A DNA stretch of 13,354 nucleotides from JAAZBG01 sp964390065 (GTDB lineage: Bacteria > Fibrobacterota > Chitinivibrionia > Chitinivibrionales > Chitinispirillaceae). Positions 1 through 6,952 of this stretch are shown one piece after another. Positions within the stretch are counted from its first letter, which is position 1, and each line of letters begins with the position of its first letter. The notes beneath the pieces were generated by a model. It ran no database searches. It saw nothing but the letters and a program-made list of their open reading frames with translations, and had not been told where the DNA came from. A program made the translations under genes and the position numbers. The stretch covers positions 1 through 13,354 of the forward strand of contig CAYMGX010000115.1 in NCBI GenBank assembly GCA_964390065.1, given 5' to 3'.

Positions 1-5
1 AAAAT

Positions 6-833
6 ATGAATACAAAAGTAACAGAGATTAACGCGAAATCAATTATTACAAAATCAAATCTGCCCGATGCTGATTATGTCATTAATCCTTATGTCGGCTG
101 TACGCATGCGTGTGTTTATTGTTATGCACGGTTTATGAAACGATTTACCGGACACACTGAGAGCTGGGGTTCATTTATTGATGTTAAAATCAATGCAGAA
201 GAATTATTCCCGAAAAATATGGAAAAATATTCGAACAGGTCAGTTTTTTTATCGTCTGTTACCGATCCTTATAACCCTTTAGAAAAAGAGTATAAACTTA
301 CCCGGAGCATTCTAAAGAAGTTAATCAGCATCCAGCCAATGTTGAGTATACAAACAAAATCTTCACTGATTACCCGTGATATTGACTTATTGAGAGAATT
401 TAAGAATTACAGGGTTGGGTTGACAATTACGAGTGATACCAATGATATCGCAAAAATACTTGAGCCGGGAGCTTCAGGTATAGATGATAGGCTGAATACA
501 CTAAAAATGTTACACGAAAACAATATCGATACCTATGTGTTTATTGGACCCATTCTACCCTTTATTACAAACTGGAAAAAGATTATTGACATGACTAAAA
601 AGTATGTCAATGTATATATGTTTGAAAATGCAAATCTGCATGGTACTATCTGGAAAGATGTAAAAACCACAGTCAATAACAACTTTAATGATCTGTCTCA
701 AAAGTATGATGATTTTTATGCTCATCGCAACGATTACTGGGATAACGAAGAATCAGAAATAATTACTTACTGTAAAGTAAATAGTATAAATTACAAGATG
801 TACTTTGACCATAAGAAGATCAGGAAGAATTAA
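6..833 (+). CDS. Radical SAM protein, spore-photolyase-like (SPL) family
   Basis: This is a 275-residue radical S-adenosylmethionine enzyme. Cys32, Cys36 and Cys39 form the CxxxCxxC motif (GCTHACVYCYAR) that binds the [4Fe-4S] cluster and starts 5'-deoxyadenosyl radical chemistry. The preceding NPYVGC and the later SSVTDPYNPLEKEYKLTR (about residues 83-100) are typical of the group annotated as SPL-family or Rv2578c-like radical SAM proteins. Its substrate is generally unknown; some relatives repair the spore photoproduct in DNA. The length fits a single radical SAM barrel with a short C-terminal extension. Only five bases lie upstream in the window, so neither a ribosome binding site nor a more upstream start can be judged. 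The gene converges on the secreted-protein gene at 993-1541. The family call is firm; the function is not. Confidence 0.88.
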   Translation: MNTKVTEINAKSIITKSNLPDADYVINPYVGCTHACVYCYARFMKRFTGHTESWGSFIDVKINAEELFPKNMEKYSNRSVFLSSVTDPYNPLEKEYKLTRSILKKLISIQPMLSIQTKSSLITRDIDLLREFKNYRVGLTITSDTNDIAKILEPGASGIDDRLNTLKMLHENNIDTYVFIGPILPFITNWKKIIDMTKKYVNVYMFENANLHGTIWKDVKTTVNNNFNDLSQKYDDFYAHRNDYWDNEESEIITYCKVNSINYKMYFDHKKIRKN

Positions 834-928
834 TGATGATGGTAAAACATTGTTCATTTTTTAATTCACGTCAAAATGTCAGAATTGTCAGGCTGGTTAT
901 ATTTGTCAGACCTTTTATTACCAGGCAT

Positions 929-956
929 AAAAAATGTTCCGGTTGGTAGCGGAACA
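929..956 (-). terminator. Intrinsic terminator of the CBM3-like gene (minus strand)
   Basis: The inverted repeat TGTTCCG (935-941) / CGGAACA (950-956) has an 8-nt loop. Read on the minus strand, the hairpin is followed by six U residues (A6 at 929-934). It lies about 37 bp after the minus-strand stop at 993. On the plus strand the hairpin is followed by A residues, so it should not terminate the radical SAM transcript in the usual way. Confidence 0.72.
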
Positions 957-992
957 AAAAAAATAGAAATTTCAGAGTAGCAGCAACTACCC

Positions 993-1541
993 CTAACGTT
1001 GAATCTCAATATCAATAGTAGCATTAGTAGAATGAGTAGAATGAGGAGCATATCGCCCACGCATTGGGCGGCTCCGCTCATTTGTATAAACGGAAATTTC
1101 AGGATTGTAAACGAGTATGTCAGAAAAATTATAAGACCTGTCGTTTCGCTTGACTAATGGTTCCCATCCCGGATAATGAATTCCGACGACACAACCGTTA
1201 TCATCGGGATATGATTCGCCGGGATACAGTGTTATCCCGGATACATCATACCGAACAGCATAGCTGCCATGCCCGTATTGTTCCAGTGAGATCCGGGCAT
1301 TAGGAACATAGTAGTTATCAACTACCGGCGTGGAACCATTCTCTGTTTTGATATAGTACAAAAAGGAAAATCCATGCACCGGTCGTGTACCGGTGTTTTG
1401 AATGACGATGCGCGGTTTTGAAACATTTCGTTCGTGAAGCGCTTCTTCCTTTGAATATGCAGTCAGTGAAATTTCAGCATTAATTGTTGCAGACAGGAAT
1501 GTGGTTAATGAAAACAATGCAATTACGAGATAGCGATTCAT
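993..1541 (-). CDS. Secreted CBM3-like (cellulose-binding-like) small protein
   Basis: The gene encodes 182 residues from the ATG at 1541. That start is preceded on the minus strand by GGAGG with a 5-nt spacer; a GTG four codons upstream overlaps this ribosome binding site and is unlikely. MNRYLVIALFSLTTFLSATINA is a clear signal peptide, so the product should be exported. The mature part resembles family 3 carbohydrate-binding modules: an NTGTRPVHGFSFLYYIKT beta-strand segment, a middle segment rich in Gly and Tyr, LYPGES, and a late aromatic stretch (GWEPLVKRNDRSYNFSD). This fits a beta-sandwich that binds polysaccharide or anchors to an envelope component. There is no catalytic domain and no dockerin. 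The last ~25 residues are encoded by a 9-bp repeat tract and look like an added tail. The CBM3 assignment is by pattern only and is moderately sure. Confidence 0.6.
   Translation of the reverse strand: MNRYLVIALFSLTTFLSATINAEISLTAYSKEEALHERNVSKPRIVIQNTGTRPVHGFSFLYYIKTENGSTPVVDNYYVPNARISLEQYGHGSYAVRYDVSGITLYPGESYPDDNGCVVGIHYPGWEPLVKRNDRSYNFSDILVYNPEISVYTNERSRPMRGRYAPHSTHSTNATIDIEIQR
1016..1051. repeat. Four 9-bp tandem units at the 3' end of the CBM3-like gene
   Basis: The units TAGTAGCAT, TAGTAGAAT, GAGTAGAAT and GAGGAGCAT run head to tail (consensus KAGKAGMAT). They lie in frame and give a three-residue period in the protein tail (HST-HST-NAT on the minus strand). A small hairpin, CGCCCA / TGGGCG (1054-1059 / 1065-1070), adjoins the tract. 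Confidence 0.7.
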
Positions 1542-1657
1542 GGTATCCTCCACGTATTAAAAAAGATCATCAATCAAATGTTACTGTATATAGATGCACT
1601 AACAGGAAAAAAACGCTCATATAATGGAGTGTATAGGTTCGTAAACACTTCAAGCAA

Positions 1658-1700
1658 CCCCCTCTCCCAATCCTTTTGGAGAGGGGGCCGGGGGGTAAGG
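1658..1700. repeat. REP-like C/G hairpin repeat
   Basis: A perfect 10-bp inverted repeat, CCCCCTCTCC (1658-1667) / GGAGAGGGGG (1678-1687), surrounds a 10-nt loop. It is followed by CCGGGGGGTAAGG. The design (CCCTCTCC hairpin plus GCCGGGG-GTRAGG tail) resembles dispersed intergenic palindromes seen in many bacterial genomes. No T-tract follows on the plus strand, so it is probably not an intrinsic terminator. It lies in the 340-bp divergent gap between the secreted-protein gene and the sensor gene. Confidence 0.65.
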
Positions 1701-1788
1701 CTTTTCAATTCTTCAACCGACTGAATCCGGTAACACATTTTATGTGCGCAGGATTTATATAATGTAATCTTTGCGTCTGTTTACACAG

Positions 1789-1816
1789 ATAAAACCATTG
1801 GTATAAATGGTTTTAT
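1789..1816. promoter_or_regulatory. Perfect 11-bp inverted repeat upstream of the sensor/ATP-grasp gene
   Basis: ATAAAACCATT (1789-1799) and AATGGTTTTAT (1806-1816) are exact reverse complements around a 6-nt spacer. The site ends 65 bp before the ATG at 1882. The two-fold symmetry fits an operator for a dimeric regulator, possibly the LuxR-type product of the same operon. It could also be an RNA hairpin in the leader; the following ACATTTTTG is only a weak U-tract. The role is inferred from position. Confidence 0.45.
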
Positions 1817-1881
1817 ACATTTTTGTATTGTGTTAAAGTCAACAAGCATACAACCGGAGTGTCCTTCAGGGAGATTTTTAC

Positions 1882-4800
1882 ATGCACAATGTCAATGATG
1901 GTAATGAGAATGAGCCGGTACGGTATTTGAATGTTCTTTCAAGGATAGCAGCTGAACTTGAAGCACCTTTTTCACCTGGCCAGTTATGCGGTGATTTGTG
2001 CGATATGCTCAAAGTGATCACCACCCATCCGGAGATAACCGTTGTTCGTATACAATTAGGCAGTGTTGTGAGAATGACACCTGACTTCCATACGACATCA
2101 TGGGGACTTGTACGAGAGTTTAAGGGTGTTGACAAAACAAAGGGCAGGCTTGAGATTTATTATACACAAGACATTTCGATGCATGGGGGGCTTCCGTTTA
2201 AGAACGAGGAGGTCTGTCTTCTTGATAATATTGCACATCTTCTGAGCGGGGCAACCACGAAGGCAGCGTTTGAACGCCTGCTTATTGACAATATCGAGCG
2301 TGAAAAAGAGCTCGGAGGTATTGCAAAAATCAGCGCAATTCTTCAGCAGGATCGGCCGGTAGCGGAACTTCTGTTTGATATATGCAATATACTTCCGCAG
2401 TCCTGGCAGTTTCCTGATTTTACCGGTGCACGAATCGTTTATGATAAGATCGTTGCTGCAACAGAAAATTTTTCAGAGACACCCTGGATACAGCGTCAAT
2501 CGTTTACTGTACCGGATGGTCCCGAAGGGTCAATTGAGGTATGCTATATAAAAGAATTTCCATTACGCGATGAGGGGCCGTTTTTAAAAGAGGAGCGTAA
2601 CCTTATTGTCAATCTTGCGCAGCTTCTTGCGGCAGCTGCCGGAAGCAGAATGTATCGTGAACTTGTTAATCAGAACCGGGAGCGGCTTAAGGAACTTAAT
2701 GCGATCAACCAGACCACACAGATTATCTCACACGGGAAAAGCATCCCGTCAACGCTGCAAAGTGTCTGCTCGATTCTTCCACAGTCGTTTCAGTATCCTG
2801 AGCAGACTGCAGTACGGATCTCCTATGAAGGAAAGGTCTACGTCAGCAGGGAATTTAACGAGACGCCATGGGTGTTACGTGAACAACTTGTAACAATCGA
2901 TAATAAAATCGGTACGATAGAGATCTATTATCTTACAGAATTTCCTGAGGTCTATGAGGGGCCGTTCCTTAAGGAGGAACGCGATCTTGTACAGAATATC
3001 GCACGGCTGCTTGCGCACTTTTTCAATAACTACAAAGGGCGTCTGCTGATCGAGCGGTCATCAATTAACTCAATCACCTCTGAGCATCAGCGGCATATTA
3101 TTGCAGACCGTTTGGGCGTTGATGAACTTTTCAGGAAACCATCACCCCGAACGGCATCATCCTACTATTTTGTCAGGGAGGTGCTTTTTATTGCAACACC
3201 GTATGATGCTTTCGCGATTAAAAACGAGGAGTTATCATTTATAAATTTATGCGGGGGAACACTGGGGTATGTCCCCCGTATAACAGTTGTCAATACAGCA
3301 CTACAAGCCCTTGAATTGTTATCGTACCGTGTATTTGATATGGTAATGATCATGGTCGGTGTTGATATCAATCAGTCAATTGATATTCTCAATCAGATTG
3401 ATAGATCATACCCTCTTCTACCAGTATATATTCTTGTCAATATGGATTCTCAGTTTGAACCGTTCGTGCAGAGTGATGCATTCAAAGACGGGTATAAACA
3501 GATTTACGTATGGAACAAAGACCCTGCCCTGATACTTGCGCTTACCCGTCTTTATGAGGATATTCACAATGTGGCAAACAGTCTTGCACCGGTGGTGCTT
3601 GTTATAGAAGACACCCCGGATATTCTTTCAAAAATAGTCACCCGTTCATTTCAGGCAATTGCCGAATGGGCTGACAGCGGTGTTGTATCCGTGAATCCAT
3701 CCCCGTTTGATTATCTTGAGGAGATTTACCAACGCCCGCATCTACTGGTAGTTTCCAATTATGAAGCGGCAGTGCATGTTATCAGGGAATATCACAACAG
3801 AATAAGCTGTGTTATCAGTGATGTCGAATTCGGGAAAAACGGTGTGCTTCACCGGAAAGCCGGAATAGAACTTGTTGACGTAATCAAAGAACAGAGCAAT
3901 CATATTCCGATTTTGTTACATAGCAGCGATCTGTCAAATGAGAAAACTGCTCTTGAGTTTGGATTGTGTTTTCTTGATAAAAATATCCCGGATCTTCTTG
4001 ATAAAATAAAAGTATTTATTAAAAATCATCTGAAACGGGTTGTGGTAACACTTACAAAGAGAGACGAAAACGGTACAGAGTGTACTGATGAGATCGCGCA
4101 AATAATTCGCCTTGTCGGTAATGAAAAAACACACTCAATTACAGAATCTTTACAGAGTGGTGAGTTTATCCGCTGGCTGCTTTTTCAGGGAGAGATGGAG
4201 CTTGTTGACACAGTCGGTACATTGATTGAGAATAGTATTGACAGCGACGAGTGTCAGTTAGCAATTGTTGAACAGCTGAAAGCATTGCTTGTCCGCAGGT
4301 ATCGCGGCACGACTATACGGTTTGATCATACCTGTTTTTTTGATGAATCTTTTGTAAGCATATTGTGCGGCGGGTCGTATGGCGGTAAGGGCAGAGGCGT
4401 GGCTTTTCTCAACGCATTGATTCACGATAAGACATTTCAATCGCAGATTCCCGGACTGGCAATAAGTACACCGCCAACATCAATTATCGGTACTGATGAG
4501 TTCGAGCGGATTGTTAAGGTTATACAGAGTAGAAATGTCAATCTTTACGAAGAGGAATACGATTCTGTTCGGAAGCGTTTTCTTTCCGTACCCTTGAGTG
4601 ACAACGTACGCAAAGGCCTTCGAGCCTTTATTGAACAGTACCAGTCGCCAATTGCCGTGCGGTCATCAAGCCTTTTTGAGGACTCGCTGACACAACCGTT
4701 TGCAGGTGCATTTGAAACGTATATCATCCCGAACGGTGATGATCGTGTTGCTGTACGGCTCGAGCAGATTGAGCAAGCGGTAAAGCTCGTATTTGCATCA

Positions 4801-6045
4801 CTCTACCGTCCGGAGGCCAGAGCCTACTTTGCGTTATCCGGCAGAACGGTGCAGGAGGAACGGATGGCGGTTGTTGTGCAGCAGCTTGCAGGTACCAATT
4901 TCGAAGACGTTTATTATCCTCACATCAGTGGTGTTGCGGGGTCGTTTAATTACTACCCGGTTGCGCACATGAAATCCGAAGAGGGATTTGCGGTTATTGC
5001 GTTCGGACTTGGCGTGTACGTGGTTGAAGGGCGTAGTGGTCACCGGTTTTCACCTGCATATCCTGAAATCAGCTTTGGATCACTCAAGGATTTGATGACC
5101 AATTCACAGGTGCAGTTTTATGGGGTTACTATGGCGAAAAACGGTTTAAATCTCTATGAAAAAGGGGAAAAAGCCGGTTTGGATCTTCTGGAAATTGATT
5201 ACGCGGAAAAGAATAAGTCACTGATTCATTGTGCCTCGGTGTACGACAGTGAGAATGACCGGATGGTTCCCAACCTTACCCGGCAGGGTCCAAGGGTCGT
5301 TGATTTTGCTGATATTTTAAAGTTTAACTATATCCCCCTTGCAGAATCACTGGCAGCTCTTTTAAAAATGCTTTCAGCGCGAATGGGAGCGCCGGTTGAG
5401 ATTGAGTTTGCAGTCACACTGCCTCATAAATGTAACAACTATGCTGATCCAACTTTGTATATGCTTCAGGTGAAACCGCTTATTGGTGAACAGATGTCAC
5501 ATGTTATGAGTGAGGCAATCGATCCGGATTCGGTATTGATGTATTCACAAAACGCGCTGGGTAACGGTGTTGTCGATACAATTACGGATGTTGTCCTTGT
5601 TGATTCATTGCGGTTTGATAAGACCAAAACTGACGCAATCGCGATGGAAGTAGAGTATATTAATCGCAAACTTGTTAAGGAAAACAGACAGTATATTTTG
5701 ATTGGTCCCGGACGGTGGGGAACACGTGACAGGAGTCTTGGAGTTCCAATTGTCTGGGGGCAGATCTGTAATGCGAAGGTGATTGTTGAACTTGGATTTG
5801 CAGACTATCCCCTTGATGCATCACTGGGATCACACTTTTTTCATAATCTGACTGCAATGAATACAGGGTATATGGCAATCAACGAGCATCATCAAAACGA
5901 CATAATCCGCTGGGAATGTTTTAGCGATGCTGTTGCCATTGAGAAATTGCATTATGTACATCATCTGCGATTTGCAGCACCATTGCATATTGAGATTGAC
6001 GGATTAAAGCGTAAAGCTTCAGTTATAAGGGGAAAAAGCAAGTAA
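1882..6045 (+). CDS. Multidomain sensor protein: three repeated input modules, pseudo-receiver, receiver, PPDK/PEP-synthase-type ATP-binding domain
   Basis: This is a 1387-residue cytoplasmic protein; I see no signal peptide or membrane segment. The start has AGGGAG 8 nt upstream. Three homologous modules lie at about residues 36-134, 166-255 and 294-382. They share R-I, F-ETPW, G-IEI-YY and EGPFLKEER-L, and are probably ligand-sensing. A receiver-like domain (about 432-565) has Met491 where the phospho-Asp belongs. A canonical receiver (about 571-720) has E576/D577, Asp647 and Lys700. The PPDK_N-type ATP-binding domain follows, with GGKGRG (834-839), AVRSSSLFEDS (925-935), EIEF (1173-1176) and LQVKPL (1195-1200). 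There is no phosphohistidine domain and no PEP-binding barrel, so this is not a true PEP synthase. An additional C-terminal domain carries GPGRWG (1275-1280). The gene is the first of an operon with the regulator at 6045. I infer ATP-dependent phosphotransfer in signalling; the acceptor is unknown. Confidence 0.82.
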   Translation: MHNVNDGNENEPVRYLNVLSRIAAELEAPFSPGQLCGDLCDMLKVITTHPEITVVRIQLGSVVRMTPDFHTTSWGLVREFKGVDKTKGRLEIYYTQDISMHGGLPFKNEEVCLLDNIAHLLSGATTKAAFERLLIDNIEREKELGGIAKISAILQQDRPVAELLFDICNILPQSWQFPDFTGARIVYDKIVAATENFSETPWIQRQSFTVPDGPEGSIEVCYIKEFPLRDEGPFLKEERNLIVNLAQLLAAAAGSRMYRELVNQNRERLKELNAINQTTQIISHGKSIPSTLQSVCSILPQSFQYPEQTAVRISYEGKVYVSREFNETPWVLREQLVTIDNKIGTIEIYYLTEFPEVYEGPFLKEERDLVQNIARLLAHFFNNYKGRLLIERSSINSITSEHQRHIIADRLGVDELFRKPSPRTASSYYFVREVLFIATPYDAFAIKNEELSFINLCGGTLGYVPRITVVNTALQALELLSYRVFDMVMIMVGVDINQSIDILNQIDRSYPLLPVYILVNMDSQFEPFVQSDAFKDGYKQIYVWNKDPALILALTRLYEDIHNVANSLAPVVLVIEDTPDILSKIVTRSFQAIAEWADSGVVSVNPSPFDYLEEIYQRPHLLVVSNYEAAVHVIREYHNRISCVISDVEFGKNGVLHRKAGIELVDVIKEQSNHIPILLHSSDLSNEKTALEFGLCFLDKNIPDLLDKIKVFIKNHLKRVVVTLTKRDENGTECTDEIAQIIRLVGNEKTHSITESLQSGEFIRWLLFQGEMELVDTVGTLIENSIDSDECQLAIVEQLKALLVRRYRGTTIRFDHTCFFDESFVSILCGGSYGGKGRGVAFLNALIHDKTFQSQIPGLAISTPPTSIIGTDEFERIVKVIQSRNVNLYEEEYDSVRKRFLSVPLSDNVRKGLRAFIEQYQSPIAVRSSSLFEDSLTQPFAGAFETYIIPNGDDRVAVRLEQIEQAVKLVFASLYRPEARAYFALSGRTVQEERMAVVVQQLAGTNFEDVYYPHISGVAGSFNYYPVAHMKSEEGFAVIAFGLGVYVVEGRSGHRFSPAYPEISFGSLKDLMTNSQVQFYGVTMAKNGLNLYEKGEKAGLDLLEIDYAEKNKSLIHCASVYDSENDRMVPNLTRQGPRVVDFADILKFNYIPLAESLAALLKMLSARMGAPVEIEFAVTLPHKCNNYADPTLYMLQVKPLIGEQMSHVMSEAIDPDSVLMYSQNALGNGVVDTITDVVLVDSLRFDKTKTDAIAMEVEYINRKLVKENRQYILIGPGRWGTRDRSLGVPIVWGQICNAKVIVELGFADYPLDASLGSHFFHNLTAMNTGYMAINEHHQNDIIRWECFSDAVAIEKLHYVHHLRFAAPLHIEIDGLKRKASVIRGKSK

Positions 6046-6707
6046 TGTTCGGGGTTGCTGTTTATACGGATAGTGCTACGATTGTTTCGTCGGGTATACA
6101 TACTACACTAACGTCAATTGACGAAGTTGAGCTGTGTGATGTTTGCACAGACGGTGAGTCTGTGGTTAATCTTGTCAGGACCGGACAGTATCAGATCCTT
6201 ATTGTTGCATTGAAAGATGTATCAAATTCTGATGTCCAGTTTGAGTTGATCAGGCAGATTCGTGCGCAATTTTACGGAATTAGAATTGTCGCAGTTGCTC
6301 CGCGGGCGTGCAAGGATCTTGTTTTTAAAAGTATCAGATGCGGGGCAAACGGTTTTCTCTCCGCTGATGCATCGGTGCAGGAACTTAAAGAAGCGGTGTT
6401 TACCATTCGGGCCGGACATGAATTCTTTTCTGCATCAATTACAAACCTGCTGGTTAATAACTATGTCGAGAGTATGCGTACCGACTCCGCTGATCATATT
6501 ACCCTTTCCGAAAAACTTGGCAAACGCGAACTTGAGGTACTGTCACTGTGGGGTGATGGTCATACGAATGTCGAGATTGCTGATACGCTGTTTATAAGTG
6601 TCCGTACTGTTGAATCACATAAAAATCATATCATGCAAAAACTCGGAATCCGCACTACCGTTGATCTTCTGAAATTTGCAATCCGGAATAATATTACATC
6701 GTTATAG
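6045..6707 (+). CDS. NarL/LuxR-family response regulator with degenerate receiver
   Basis: The 220-residue protein has an N-terminal receiver fold (about 1-125) and a C-terminal LuxR-type helix-turn-helix (about 155-218). The HTH signatures are KRELEVLSLWGDGHTNVEIA and ISVRTVESHKNHIMQKLGI, so it should bind DNA as a dimer. The receiver looks non-canonical. Its acidic pocket is reduced to YTD (residues 7-9), the phospho-Asp position appears to be Ala55 (ILIVALKDV), and the conserved Lys appears to be Ala107 (GANGFLSAD). Phosphorylation by a histidine kinase is therefore doubtful; it may respond through protein contact with the upstream product. Its ATG overlaps the upstream stop by one base (TAATG), which implies translational coupling and a fixed ratio. 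The family call is sure; the pseudo-receiver reading comes from manual alignment. Confidence 0.87.
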   Translation: MFGVAVYTDSATIVSSGIHTTLTSIDEVELCDVCTDGESVVNLVRTGQYQILIVALKDVSNSDVQFELIRQIRAQFYGIRIVAVAPRACKDLVFKSIRCGANGFLSADASVQELKEAVFTIRAGHEFFSASITNLLVNNYVESMRTDSADHITLSEKLGKRELEVLSLWGDGHTNVEIADTLFISVRTVESHKNHIMQKLGIRTTVDLLKFAIRNNITSL

Positions 6708-6720
6708 GGGAAATTGGAAA

Positions 6721-6810
6721 GGGCGAATGATGATTCGCCCGTACATCGGGTTCCCCCTCCCGTCCGTAGATCCCGCAATTTGTTCCGTGTTTCACGTAAT
6801 TTGGGGGGGG
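6721..6810. repeat. GGGCGAAT hairpin repeat element ending in a G8 tract
   Basis: GGGCGAAT (6721-6728) and ATTCGCCC (6733-6740) form a perfect 8-bp stem with a 4-nt loop, followed by GTACATCGGG and a C-rich stretch. The segment ends in eight consecutive G (6803-6810). The hairpin with its GTACA tail looks like a dispersed intergenic repeat rather than a terminator, because no T-tract follows. It fills the 245-bp gap between the regulator and gdhA. I see no real gene here. Confidence 0.6.
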
Positions 6811-6952
6811 ATGTGCTTTTTTTGAAAAATCCTGTAGTAGATTATCATGTGAATGATGCAAAAACGGTTTCTTTCAGTGGTAATGCTCTGATAGAAACAA
6901 AAGGCATATAACTAACACTATTTAATTTATCATCAAGCAAAAGGATCGATAG

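Noticed and set aside
866..1081. 71-codon minus-strand open frame, Leu-rich
   Set aside because: It overlaps the 3' end of the secreted-protein gene in another frame and crosses that gene's terminator. It has no ribosome binding site or domain.
1882..6045. True phosphoenolpyruvate synthase (ppsA) or pyruvate phosphate dikinase
   Set aside because: Only the ATP-binding domain is present. The phosphohistidine swivel domain and the PEP-binding barrel are missing, and receiver domains are attached.
6714..6911. 65-codon plus-strand open frame between the regulator and gdhA
   Set aside because: It runs through the hairpin repeat and G8 tract and has no recognisable motif. It is better explained as repeat DNA.
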